DNA of 64,000 bases from CAVQBC01 sp963848415 (GTDB taxonomy: Bacteria > Actinomycetota > Thermoleophilia > Solirubrobacterales > Solirubrobacteraceae): NCBI GenBank assembly GCA_963848415.1, contig CAWKDN010000003.1, forward strand, positions 248,001 through 312,000, given 5' to 3'. This document shows positions 53,175 through 62,543 of the stretch, one piece after another. Position 1 is the stretch's first letter; every line of letters starts with the position of its first letter. The position numbers were made by a program, and so were the translations under genes. Below the pieces are notes generated by a model, which was not told where the DNA came from, searched no databases, and worked only from the letters and a program-made list of their open reading frames with translations.

Positions 53175-54195
53175 ATGGGCGCACGGTAACGAGCGAGCTC
53201 GGACCTGCTGGGCGGCGTGAGCTGGTCCGTTTGATCATTGATCTGGGGATGTCTGAGAGACAGGCGGCAGCCTGTCTCTCGGTCTCGCCCTGCACGGCGC
53301 ATAGGTGGAAGCAGCGCTGGTTGTCGGCCGAGCGATCACGAGCGCGCGTTCGGGCGCTTGGGCGCTGGATCGCTCCAGCCGCCCGCATAGCTCGCCGAGA
53401 CGAACGCCGGTTGAGATCGAGCGGCGGGTCTGCGCGGCGCGCGAGCGGACCGGCTGGGGGCCGCGGTTGATCGCCGGCGAGACCGGGGTGGCGCACTCGA
53501 CCGTGCACGTGATTCTGCGCCGCCATGGCTGCTCGCGCACGCCGCGGCCGCCGCGCGAGGACGTTAGATACGCTACGAGTGGCCGTGTCCGGGCGACCTG
53601 CTGCACATGGATGTCAAGCGCTACCCGCGCTTCCGGCGACCCGGGCACGCCGTCACCGGTGACCGCGCGCGCAGCTCGGATGACAGCGCGACAATCCGCT
53701 CGGGCACGACTACTTCCACGCCGTCGTCGACGACCACTCGCGCCTGGCCTACGGCGAGCTACTCAACGACGAGAAGGCCGCGACCGTCGACCGCCTTCAC
53801 CGAGCGCGCCTTGATCTGGTTCGCCAGCCACGGCATCACGACGAGACGCGCTGATGACCGACGGCGCCATGAGCTACACGACGCAACCGCGCACTGCGCG
53901 AGCTGCTGGCCGCAACGCGAACATCCGACACATCGTCACGCCGCCCTACACGCCGCGCTGGAACGGCAAAGTCGAGCGCTTCCACCAAACCATGGAACGC
54001 GAATGGGCCAAAGGCCTGCGCTACCGCAACAGCACCGCCAGAAACCGGGCACTGCCACACTGGCTGCGCCACTACAACGAGCGCAGACCCCACAGCTCAC
54101 TCGGCGGCCAACCACCCGATCACCCGCGCTCACAACCTCTCTGGGCAGGACAGCTAGCGCGTGAGAACGTTGGTAATGAAGGGGTGAGTGGTTAG
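53175..54195 (+). pseudogene. IS481-family transposase, frameshifted
   Basis: Frames joined in order: helix-turn-helix ELVRLIIDLGMSERQAAACLSVSPCTAHRWKQRWL, then TPVEIERRVCAARERTGWGPRLIAGETGVAHSTVHVILRRHG, then part of the DDE domain (LLHMDVKRYPRFRRPGH; HAVVDDHSRLAYGELLNDEKA), then IVTPPYTPRWNGKVERFHQTMEREWAKGL and HYNERRPHSSLGGQPP. This is a complete IS481-type transposase split by at least four frame changes. No clear terminal inverted repeats were identified, so the element's ends remain undefined. Confidence 0.75.
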
Positions 54196-54583
54196 AGTAA
54201 GTTAGTAGGTTTTTACGAAAGACCCGCTCAGGAAGGGGTTTATCGAGAGAAGGATCGTTTTTATATATGGCGTAGTTGAAAAAAAAGAAGTTGAAAGATT
54301 CAACACGTCTTCCGAGAAGAAGAGCAAAAAAAAAGAAAGGGGTCGTATTACGCGGACTATCGTCGGTGTTGCTCTACTCGGCGTATGCCGCGGAGCGTAA
54401 TCACTCGATCGCCCAAGCCTCCTCGACGCGGAGCTCGAGGCGCGTGATGTCGTCGGACTGGACGACACCGTTCGAGTCCGCTCGACGCTAGGAGCGCGGG
54501 GGACTCCTAGGACAGCGTTAGGGTGGAAACCTTGGCGGCGACTGGGCGCATGGACGCCGCCTGCTCGGCACGTGCCAGGCCGG
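54196..54583. other. AT-rich stretch without a supported gene
   Basis: About 390 bases, the first 200 clearly AT-rich with A and T runs (54220-54340), unlike the rest of the window. Short open frames are Lys-rich and look non-genic. It may be foreign DNA beside the transposase. Confidence 0.5.
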
Positions 54584-54850
54584 CTACTTGCGCAGCGCGC
54601 GCACGAGACTGCGCGAGCGGCTGAGCCGCTCCTCGCGCCGGCGCACGGTGTCGCCGATCAGCCAGAACATCGGCGGCAACAGGCCGACGAACATGAGCGC
54701 GCCGCTCGGCGTTGGCGCGCTCGTCCTCCCCGATAGTCTTGGCGCGGATCCACAGCGCGACGCACAGCACGATCGTGCCGGAGCGAGCGCGGCGTAGAGG
54801 TGCTCGCTGCGCAGTACTGAGCGATCGGGAAGGCTGCGCGCCATCGTGCG
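54584..54850 (-). pseudogene. Small membrane protein, frameshifted
   Basis: The C-terminal frame reads LMFVGLLPPMFWLIGDTVRRREERLSRSRSLVRALRK. A second frame contributes TIVLCVALWIRAKTIGEDERAN, and the N-terminus LPDRSVLRSEHLYAAL is in the first frame again. They give one protein with two helices of about 85 aa. Function unknown. Confidence 0.45.
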
Positions 54851-55083
54851 CAGCAGCTTGACGCATCAGCGTGCGAACGTACGCCGGGTTACGACATCGC
54901 GGCATGTCGCCACCGCCAGCCACGAACTCAGCGACTACAGGACCGCCGCACGCTGGCCCACAGGCGTAGCCCTCACGGCATGGAGCTACATGTGGCGCAC
55001 GACCGACGGTGCATCGATGGGAGAGCGACCGGCTCGCCATCCGACGACGCCGAGCCCGAGTTGCCAGGCGGGGTCAGACCGCG

Positions 55084-56282
55084 ATGACATACAGGAGCGC
55101 CGAGGACGGAACGGGGCCGCTGATGCACCGGATCTACCGCACGCGGATCGTCGGCAGCGACTGAAGCCCGAGGAGCTCGTGGAGCGCATCGCCGCCGACC
55201 TCGACGGCATCGCGCCGTCAGAATTCGCGACGTTTCAGAAGCTCGACGGCAAGCAGACCGCTCGCGCTGGGCGACGAGTACGTAGTTCGGATGCCGGGGC
55301 CCTGGGACGGGCCCGTGCGCGTGGTCGCCGTCCAGCCCGACGAAGCTTCCGCCTGGCCACGCTTGAGGGGTCATCTCGAGGCCGGGCAGATCGAGTTCCG
55401 CGCGCGCGCCGACCATCGCGCTCTCGAATTCACGATCGAGTCCTGGGCGCGCAGCGGCGACCGCCTCTCGGACCTCATGTACACGCACCTGCGGCTGGCC
55501 AAGGAGGTCCAGCTGCACATGTGGACCTCGGTCCTCGAGCGCGTAGTCAAGCTCGCGGGAGGCAGGATGGAAGGCGGAATCGTCATCACCACGCGCCGGG
55601 TCGAGACCGCCCATCTTCGCGGCGACAGCACGGATGCCACGAGCCGGCGGGCGAGGCGCCGGCTGACCGAACTGTCGCAGCGCGGGCTCGAACTTCGATG
55701 CCTCGCGGGTCGCGGAGTACACGAGCTCGACGGGCTGGTACGTCGACGAAATGGTCGAGTCGCTTCCCGCACGAGGCGACCGGGACCCCCGATGCGCGGC
55801 GGCGTCTGGGAGATCGCTCGCCGGCTCATGGTCGACTACCAGCTCGCCGACCCGAGCGTCGTACGCGCCGTATACCGCGACCGACGCGCCGCTCGAGGGA
55901 CGCAACATGCTCCTCGCAGATCGGTTTCCTCGCCCTCCGCTTCACCGTCGGCGTACGGGTCGGCGAGGTCTACGAGGGCGAGCGCGAGCTCGACCGGGCA
56001 GCGCGCGCACGTGTACGGCTGGGCCTACCGGACGCTCGAGGGGCACTTCGAGCAGGGCGAGATGCACTATCAGGTGTGGAAGTGGCTCGACTCGGGCGAC
56101 GTCGAGTTCCGCCTGCACGCCGTCTCTAAGGCGGCCGAGACCGGCCCATGGGTGCTACGCACCGGCTTCCGGCTCGTCGGGCCGTCCCCGAGCAGCTGCG
56201 CTTCTACCGCGAGATCTGCCGGCGCGTTCGGCGGCTGACCGAGGCTGAGCTTGAAACTGAACGGGTCGCGAAGGCGGCCTGA
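55084..56282 (+). pseudogene. DUF1990-type protein, frameshifted
   Basis: The first half has MTYRSAEDGTGPLMHRIYRTRIVGS, then RMPGPWDGPVRVVAVQPDEASAW, LEAGQIEFRARADHRALEFTIESWARSGDRLSDLMYTHLRLAKEVQLHMWTS. The second half has FLALRFTVGVRVGEVYEGERELD and RAHVYGWAYRTLEGHFEQGEMHYQVWKWLDSGDVEFRLHAVSK, ending ERVAKAA and stop. About 395 aa in total with four or more frame changes. The family has no established function. Confidence 0.6.
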
Positions 56283-56304
56283 CCGCCTACGACTCTCGAC
56301 CAAC

Positions 56305-56716
56305 ATGCGTGCGCAGGTCGAGTCCGAGAACACAAGATGGCGCAAAACGACTGCCGCTAGTGTGTTCGCCGCAGTGGGCTCGCACTCAGCAGACCCGCCA
56401 AGCTTCTCGCTCGACGTCACGGTTGGCGACGATGCTTGCGCGACCCTGTCGGTCGCCGGCGAGCTCGACCTTGCAACCGCCAACGAGTTCCTCCGCGCCG
56501 TGCGGAGCGGGCTCGCCACGGGCGCGGTCCTCGTCGACTTGCGCAACGTAACGTTTATGGACTCGTCGGGCGTCCGAGCGTTGAACATGGCGCTACGTGA
56601 GTCGGCGGAGTCCGACCGCGAGCTGCGACTGTCCGCGGGGATGCAGCCGAACGTCCTCCAGGTGCTGGAGATGACGGGCATGCTGAGCGCTACTGCGGCT
56701 GGAGGGCGAGCGGTGA
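56305..56716 (+). pseudogene. STAS-domain anti-sigma-factor antagonist (RsbV-like), 3' frame uncertain
   Basis: The frame from the ATG at 56305 is open and reads FSLDVTVGDDACATLSVAGELDLATANEFLRAVRSGL, then AVLVDLRNVTFMDSSGVRALNMAL with the phosphorylatable Ser in DSSG, then MQPNVLQVLEMTGML. The end overlaps the GTG of the RsbQ-like gene (GTGA) if one base is shifted near 56700. It would bind an anti-sigma kinase when dephosphorylated. Confidence 0.72.
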
Positions 56717-57521
56717 GCGCGCTGGAGCGCAACAACGTGATCGATGCACGGCGTCCCCGACGGGCAGCCGATGCTCTTCGCCCACGGCTTCGGCTGCGAC
56801 CAGAACATGTGGCGCTTCGTCTGGCCGGCGTTCGCCGACGAGCTACCGGATCGTCCTCTTCGACCACGTCGGCGACGGGCGGCTCGGACGCCTCCGCCTA
56901 CGACCGCGGCCGCTACGCCTCGCTCGACGGCTACGCCGCCGACGTCCTCGCGATCTGCGACGAGCTCGACCTCGCGCGACGTCGTCTTCGTCGGCCACTC
57001 GGTCAGCGCGATGATCGGCGTCGCTGGCCGCCGCCGACGCGCGCCCGAGCGCTTCGCCCGCCTCGTCCTCGTCGGGCCGTCGCCGCGCTACATCGACGAC
57101 GAGGGCTACGTCGGCGGCTTCACGCGCGAGGACATCGACGGGCCTGCTCGAGTCGCTCGAGAGCAACTACCTCGGCTGGTCGAGCGCGATGGCGCCGGTG
57201 ATCATGGGCAACGCGGACCGCCCCGAGCTCGGCGAGGAGCTGACGAACAGCTTCTGCCGCGCCGACCCGGAGATCGCCGCGCACGTTCGCCCGCGCCACG
57301 TTCCTGTCCGACAACCGCGCCGACCTCGAGCCGCGTGCGCACGCCGGCGCTCGTCCTGCAGTGCTCCGACGACGTGATCGCGCCCGAGGCCGTCGGCGAG
57401 TACGTCCACGAGCACCTGCCCGACAGCCGGTTCGTGCTGCTCGCACGCGACCGGGCACTGCCCGAACCTGAGCGCGCCCGAGGAGACGGTCGCCGCGATC
57501 AAGGCGTTCCTCGCCGAGTGA
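56713..57521 (+). pseudogene. RsbQ-like alpha/beta hydrolase, frameshifted
   Basis: GTG AGC GCG opens SALERNNVI, and the next frame gives HGVPDGQPMLFAHGFGCDQNMWRFVWPAFADE, then YRIVLFDHVG, DASAYDRGRYASLDGYAADVLAICDELDLA and DVVFVGHSVSAMIGV with the catalytic Ser elbow GHSVS. The C-terminus reads LSAPEETVAAIKAFLAE across frame changes. RsbQ is required with RsbP to sense energy stress in Bacillus. Six or more one-base shifts occur over 800 bases. Confidence 0.72.
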
Positions 57522-58682
57522 CGCGTCCCCGACGGGCTGCTCGACGAACGGCGGAGGACCTCTTCGAGGACGCGCCGTGCGGCTACCTCACGACCGCGCT
57601 CGACGGGACGATCCTGCGGGTCAACCGGACGTTCGAGGAGCTGACCGGCCGCGCGCGCGACGGACCTGCTCGGGCGGCGCCGCTTCCAGGACCTGCTCAC
57701 CGCCGGGCGGCCGGATCTACCACGAGACGCACTACGCGCCGCTGCTGCGGATGCAGGGCTCGGTCCGCGAGATCGCCGTCGAGATCGTCCGCGCCGGACG
57801 GCACGCCGGCTGCCGGCGCTCGTCAACTCCGTCCTGCGCCGCGACGACGCAGGGCGGCCGCGCGCGATCCGCACGACGGTCTTCGACGCGACCGACCGCC
57901 GCCGCTACGAGCAGGAGCTGCTCGCGCGCGCGCCGGCGCGAGCACGAGGTCGCGCTCGAGCTGCAGCGCAGCCTGCTCGCCGGGCGACGCTGCCGGCGGC
58001 GAGCGGCATCGAGGTCGGGCGTCGCCTACCGGCCCGGCGGAGCCGGGGCTCGAGGTCGGCGGCGACTGGTACGACGCCTTCTGGCTCGAGCCGGGCGAGC
58101 GCGTCGGCGCTCGTCGTCGGCGACGTCGTCGGCCGCGGCATCGGCGCCGCGGCGACGATGGGCCAGCTGCGCAGCGCCGTGCGCGCGCTCGCGTCGACCG
58201 GGCTTCGAGCCCGGCGCGCTGCTCGAGGCGCTGCTCGACGTACTCGCGCCGCCACGCGCGTCGGGCAGATGGCGACGGTCGCCTACGCCGAGATCGACCT
58301 GCGGCCGCGGCACGATGCGCTACGCCTGCGCCGGGCACCCGCCGCCGGTGCTCGTCGAGCCGGGCGGGCGCCGCGCGGTTCGCTGTGGGAGGGCCGCTCG
58401 CTGCCGCTCGACGCGCACCCCGTCGTGGAGCGACCGCGCCGGAGGGCGCCGTGCGAGCTCGCGCCGGGCGCGACGGTCGTGCTCTACACCGACGGGCTCA
58501 TCGAGCGCAGCGACCGCCCGCTGCAGCGCCGGGCTGGACGAGCTCGCTCGCGAAGCTGGACCGCCTCGCGCGATCGAGGCGCCGGACACGCTCGCTCGAC
58601 GCTCACGCGTGAGCTCGCCGGCTCGACTGCGCGGCCCGACGACGTCTGCGTGCTCGCGCTGCGGCTCGCCGCGCGCCCCTAG
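57518..58682 (+). pseudogene. RsbP-like PAS-PP2C phosphatase, frameshifted
   Basis: GTGA overlaps the RsbQ-like stop. The PAS domain reads LFEDAPCGYLTTALDGTILRVNRTFEELTGR, then IYHETHYAPLLRMQGSVREIAVEIVRA. After a coiled-coil with EHEVALELQRSLLAG, the SpoIIE/PP2C domain has GGDWYDAFWLEPGERV and VVGDVVGRGIGAAATMGQLRSAVRALAS, and ends with YTDGLIER and DDVCVLALRLAARP. It should dephosphorylate the STAS antagonist. Many one-base shifts interrupt it. Confidence 0.72.
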
Positions 58683-58981
58683 GGTCTGCTCGTCGCACTG
58701 GAGGGACGGCCGGACCGCTCGGCTCCCCGTCGTGCCCGCTCGTCCCCGGGGAGCTCGGACAGCACGCGAGCGGACATCCACTGGCTGGTCCTGCGACCCG
58801 CCTGCAGCTCGGACAGCGCGGCCTGAAAGGTGCCGCCGGCGTCTTGAGCCTCCACGAAGCGTTCGAGCCCAGTGGCCACAGGCGAAGTTTCCTGTCCGCG
58901 CGCCACCTCGAACGCTCTCGACGTGGCCGCGTTCCGACAGTATCACCTGCTCGGCGGTTCCGGGTGCTAACGTATAACCTA

Positions 58982-59329
58982 ATGGTTGTAGGTAGGACGG
59001 AGACTGAGCGGGCCGACGCGGTCTTTCATGCGCTGGCCGATCCCACGCGCCGCGACATCCTCTCCGCGGGTCTGCCACGCGCACTCGGTGTCCGACCTGG
59101 CCCCCGCTATCCGATGAGCTTCGCTGCGGTGCACGAGCACGTCGGAGCGCTCGAGCGCGCGGGGCTCGTCACCAAGACCCGTCACGGCCGGGAGCAGCGC
59201 GTGCGCGGCGACGTCGCGACGCTGCGGACCGCCCATCGCCTGTTGGTCGAAGTCAAAGCGCTCTGGCGCGGGCGGATCGACCACACCGAGCAGCTCCTCA
59301 CGGATCCGACGGAAGGAGCGCCGCAGTGA
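58982..59329 (+). CDS. ArsR-family regulator with an out-of-frame internal patch
   Basis: A 115-aa protein: TETERADAVFHALADPTRRDIL is normal, then SAGLPRALGVRPGP replaces the usual recognition-helix start, then RYPMSFAAVHEHVGALERAGLVTKTRHGREQRVRG follows the family. The odd patch becomes HSVSDLA in the next frame, so two compensating one-base changes around 59060-59100 are likely. It is the usual regulator of an ArsR/AHSA1/DHFR-like cassette. The ATG overlaps an inverted repeat, AACC/GGTT, a possible operator. Confidence 0.7.
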   Translation: MVVGRTETERADAVFHALADPTRRDILSAGLPRALGVRPGPRYPMSFAAVHEHVGALERAGLVTKTRHGREQRVRGDVATLRTAHRLLVEVKALWRGRIDHTEQLLTDPTEGAPQ

Positions 59330-59450
59330 GCGTGATCGGCGTGGTCAGGGACGCAGACACCAGGACCATGACTTGCCGCGCGCTTCGAGGACATCGCCGA
59401 CGTGCGGCCCCCATTCGTGTCAACGGCCAGACGCCACGGCGAGGCCTCGT
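59326..59450 (+). pseudogene. AHSA1/SRPBCC protein 5' fragment
   Basis: GTGA overlaps the ArsR stop. VSVIGVVRDADTRTMT is the family start, then sequence becomes unrecognisable and the next gene starts at 59467. About 110 codons are missing. Confidence 0.5.
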
Positions 59451-59466
59451 GAGAAGGGAAGCTCTG

Positions 59467-59835
59467 ATGGGACGGCTGATCGTGTCAGCGCAGGTGACGG
59501 TGGACGGCGTCATGGACCAGCTCGAGGGCTGGTTCGACGCCGACGACGAGTCCTCCCAACACGGGCTCGAGCAGCTCCGCGCCGCGGACGCGCTCGTCCT
59601 AGGCCGCGAGACGTACGAGTTCCTGTCGAGTTCTGGCCGGCCGCGGAGGGGCAGTACGCCGAGCTCATCAACCGATGCCGAAGTACGTCGCCTCGCGAAC
59701 GCTGCAAGAGCCGCTGACCTGGAACTCGCGACCCTCGACGCCGACGCGGCCGAGGCGTGGCGGCGCTCAAGGCGGGGGTACCGTGTCAGCTCGTCTCCTA
59801 CGGCTGCGTTGAGCTCGCGAACCACCGGGCGCTGG
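59467..59835 (+). pseudogene. Dihydrofolate-reductase-like (RibD C-terminal) protein, frameshifted and 3' truncated
   Basis: MGRLIVSAQVTVDGVMDQLEGWFDADDESSQHGLEQLRAADALVLGRETYEFL is the family N-terminus. After frame changes near 59630 the next parts read AAEGQYAELINR, MPKYVASRTLQEPLTWNS-like and ALKAGVPCQLVSYGCVELANH. It ends near 59835, some 50 residues short of the family length. It belongs to the ArsR/AHSA1 cassette. These proteins bind NADPH; their reaction is unknown. Confidence 0.6.
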
Positions 59836-59879
59836 CGCGTGTAAGACCGCGCTGCGGTCGAGGTCCGGAGTGGATTGCG

Positions 59880-60170
59880 ATCGTGAGCGGCCTAGGTCTG
59901 CCCGTTCTCGTTGGGGTCATGTTCGGTGCGTTCATCTCGAACAGGGCCGCCGAGAAGCGAAGCGAGGAAGAGCACAAGCGAGCACTCGATCTGCGCGTCG
60001 TCGACATGGAGCGTGGACGCCGCGTTCTCCGCTATCGCGGGACTCAGGACGCTTCGTTCCTCGCTCAGCGATGAAGACATGACCGCTAGCGCGTTGCACA
60101 ACGTGTGTTCGGAAAGAGTCCTGGCGCCGCTGCGTCGAGTCCGCGATCTGTCGATCGTCGAGCGTTCGTA
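59880..60170 (+). pseudogene. Single-helix membrane protein, unknown
   Basis: One frame reads IVSGLGLPVLVGVMFGAFISNRAAEKRSEEEHKRALDLRVVDMERGRRVL: a helix followed by a charged coil. A second frame continues SLSDEDMTASALHNVCSERVLAPLRRVRDLSIVERS to a stop. Together about 95 aa. No family recognised. Confidence 0.4.
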
Positions 60171-60519
60171 AGTGCTCGTCCATCTTATGTTCTGCCAGTT
60201 CAACTCGTCGCCTGGGGAGTACTGTTCTTATTTGATTTACGAGGTAGCGTACGATCTTGAGCGCGCGTTGGATGCACTCTTGAAGTGTGTCGATACACCG
60301 GCCACGCGTTTCCTCCTCGTGCCGCGTTCAAGACCTGACGACGTACCAGTGAAGGATCGTCGCCGCTCCGCTTCGTGACTGTCTACGTGATCATCCGTCG
60401 TGCCTCACGGGTGAATTATGGGTGAATGCGCACCCGTCCCGAGCGGTTTCGAGCGGGTTCCAGCGGGACGGTTTCTGGCTTTAGTGCAGGGAATTTGGCT
60501 CTGTGCCGTGCCCGCGTGC
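60171..60519. other. Right end of the infC insert, no supported gene
   Basis: About 350 bases of lower GC. One 68-codon open frame (60172-60378) starts MLVHLMFCQFNSSPGEYC and is not recognised. The 60409-60427 part carries GGGTGAAT twice, followed by GAGCGGTTTC/GAGCGGGTTC repeats (60445-60470). These could be recombinase arm sites. Confidence 0.45.
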
Positions 60520-60547
60520 ACATGACGATGATGCTCGCTCCCGCCAA
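60520..60547 (+). repeat. 28-bp direct repeat, right copy
   Basis: Identical to 52740-52767. Here the sequence to the right continues the normal infC coding end. Confidence 0.9.
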
Positions 60548-60584
60548 GGCGGCCCCGGCCGCGGGGAACTCCAACTCGAACTAG
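60520..60584 (+). pseudogene. infC: Detached 3' end of infC
   Basis: The frame MTMMLAPAKAAPAAGNSNSN and TAG is the ordinary C-terminal tail of this IF-3. It has no start or ribosome-binding site of its own. It shows where infC ended before the split. Confidence 0.85.
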
Positions 60585-60597
60585 CTTCGCCGCGGTG

Positions 60598-60622
60598 GCC
60601 GGGCGACCATGGGCCGCCCGGC
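60598..60622 (+). terminator. Hairpin after infC end
   Basis: Arms GCCGGGCG / CGCCCGGC around a 9-base loop, without a good U run. It could end infC transcription or only be a hairpin. Confidence 0.4.
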
Positions 60623-60818
60623 TCTATCGGCGGAAACCCCGCTGGTAAGGGGGGGAGGGTCGCGGCCGGGTGGGAGGGGTCAACCGGCTTTTCTGCAGCT
60701 TCGAGCTGGATCGCGCCTGGCGGCTGTCCTTATGCCGGTTGATCAGCCCCTCCCGGTACCGGCCCTCCCTCGATGCGGGGTTGCCGTTCGCGCCGCCGCG
60801 CCGCCCGGCTCCGGGCGG

Positions 60819-62232
60819 CTACACCTCCGCCGGCCCGGCGAACGGCCCCCAGATCGCGTAGGTCAGCGCCCGCGCGCTGTCGGGCTGGGCGTCCGGGGCC
60901 TCGCCCTCGGCCAGCCGGTCGCCCTGCTGGTTGAGGAAGAACGTCTCGCCGTCGGGGCTGAAGCAGCCGCCGCAGAACTCCGAGTCGTTCAGGCCGGTCC
61001 TGGCGAAGTCGTAGATCTCCCCGCGGCGGGTGACGCCGCGGACGTACTGCTCGTCGTCGCCGTCCTCCTGCAGCCAGACGTGGCCCGTCTGCGGGACGAG
61101 CACGAGGTTGTCGGGGTTGGCCAGCGCGGCCTCGTCGGTGGACTCGTAGATCAGCCGCAGGTCGCCGCCGTCGCGGCCGCGCGGGGTGAACTCCCACAGC
61201 TGGCCGAGCTGGGCCTCGCCGCCGGTCGTGCAGTCGAAGTAGAGGCGGCGGTCGGTCGACCAGATGCCCTCGGTGCGGTCGAAGATCGCGGCGCCGTTGG
61301 CCTGCCCCTGCGTCCGGACCGTGTCGGTGAGCGGGTTGGGCTCGTCGATCGCGACCCACTCGACCGGGTAGCTCTCGCCCGGGTTCGCCGTGTTGGCGTC
61401 GAAGTTCGGGCGGTTGCGGATCGCCAGCGCCTCGAGCGTGCCGCCGAAGGTCGCGAGGTCGCCCCACTCGCGCGGCGCGCGGTCGGGCCGGTAGCGGTAG
61501 AAGCACGCGTCGCCGCGATCCTCGGTCTCGTAGAGGACGCCGCGCAGCCACGCCACCGCCTCGTGGGAGAAGCGGCCCGCGGCGACGATCGGCTGTGGGG
61601 TGACCGGCCGGGTGGCGTCGGCGGGCACCTCGAAGGCGTAGCCGTGCGGGCACGCCGGTGCCGGGCGTCACGTTGCTCTCCACCGAGCCGTAGTTGAAGA
61701 TCTCCTCGCAGGTGATCCAGGTGCCCCACGGCGTCTCGCCGCCCGCGCAGTTGGTGTGCGTGCCGCCGAGCACCGCGTAGCTCTCCACGAGCGTCCGGTC
61801 GCGGCCGACCACCAGCTTCGTGTTGCCGCCGCGCACGTTGACGTCCGGGTCATAGCGCCGGCCGGCCGGCACGTCGACGGTGATCTCGCCCGGCCGCGAG
61901 CGGTTCTCGTGGTTGCGGATCAGCACCGTCTGGCTGCCCCGGCCCGCGTAGGCGGCCATGCCGTCGAAGATGCCCGGCGTCGGCTTGCCGTCGGTCATCG
62001 GCTCGCCGCTGCGGGAGATGACGCGGTAGGAGAAGCCCTCGGGCAGCTCGAGGTAGGCCTCGCCGCCGCCCTCCGGCGCGCGCGGGGCCAACGGCCCGTA
62101 GCCGACCGCCCGGCGCGGCGCGCCCTGGGCGGTGCGGGCGGCCAGCGCGGAGAGCGGTCCGCCGATGGCGACGCCCCCGCCGACGGCGGCCGAGCCCCGC
62201 AGAAAGCGCCTGCGAGTGAGTTCCTGCGTCAT
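60819..62232 (-). pseudogene. PhoX-like (DUF839) phosphatase, Tat-exported, one frameshift
   Basis: Tat signal LTRRRFLRGSAAVGGGVAIGG, then YLELPEGFSYRVISRSGEPMTDGKPTPGIFDGMAAY and TVLIRNHENRSRPGE. GGTHTNCAGGETPWGTWITCEEIF is the DUF839 signature, with Glu ligands for Ca/Fe. After one extra base near 61650 the second frame goes on HGYAFEVPADATRPV, FSHEAVAW and NDSEFCGGCFSPDGETFFLNQQ to the stop. About 470 aa. PhoX enzymes hydrolyse phosphoesters outside the cell. It lies between infC and rpmI on the opposite strand. Confidence 0.82.
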
Positions 62233-62322
62233 GTCAATCCCCCGGTTCGGCTGACGAAGGAGCAAGGGATACCGGCGCGCGGCCGCCGGGTTGTGACCGG
62301 TCGGTGACCGGCGGCGCGCGGC

Positions 62323-62328
62323 TATACT
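62323..62328 (+). promoter_or_regulatory. -10-like box before rpmI
   Basis: TATACT lies 12 bases before the rpmI ATG, the only such hexamer nearby. No clear -35 is visible. It suggests rpmI is transcribed on a short leader from its own promoter, since the gene upstream is on the other strand. Confidence 0.45.
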
Positions 62329-62339
62329 GCGCGGCCGCG

Positions 62340-62543
62340 ATGCCCAAGATGAAGTCCCACTCCGGCGCCAAGAAGCGCTTCCGCAAGACCGCGAGCGGCA
62401 AGCTGCGCGCGCGGCACGCGTTCTCGAGCCACATCCTCGAGAAGAAGTCGCCCAAGCGCAAGCGCAGCTTCCGCAAGCCGAGGGACATCTCGCCGGCCGA
62501 CCGCGCGACGGTCACCAAGCTGCTGGGAGGCAACGGGCGATGA
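62340..62543 (+). CDS. rpmI: 50S ribosomal protein L35
   Basis: 67 aa: MPKMKSHSGAKKRFRKTASGKLRARHAFSSHILEKKSPKRKRSFRK is the L35 pattern. The stop overlaps the rplT start (ATGA). Confidence 0.97.
   Translation: MPKMKSHSGAKKRFRKTASGKLRARHAFSSHILEKKSPKRKRSFRKPRDISPADRATVTKLLGGNGR

Larger units (their letters stand above)
52768..60519. mobile_element. 7.75-kb segment splitting infC (integrative element or chimera)
   Basis: It is bounded by 28-bp direct repeats of infC coding sequence. Contents in order: G-rich tract, IS481-type transposase, AT-rich spacer, small membrane gene, DUF1990 gene, RsbV/RsbQ/RsbP-like cassette, ArsR/AHSA1/DHFR-like cassette, small unknown gene. The unit GGGTGAAT occurs twice, 11 bases apart, at 60409-60427 inside the right end, like the arm motifs seen beside the other two att sites. 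No recombinase gene was found. The density of frameshifts is very high. Confidence 0.6.
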
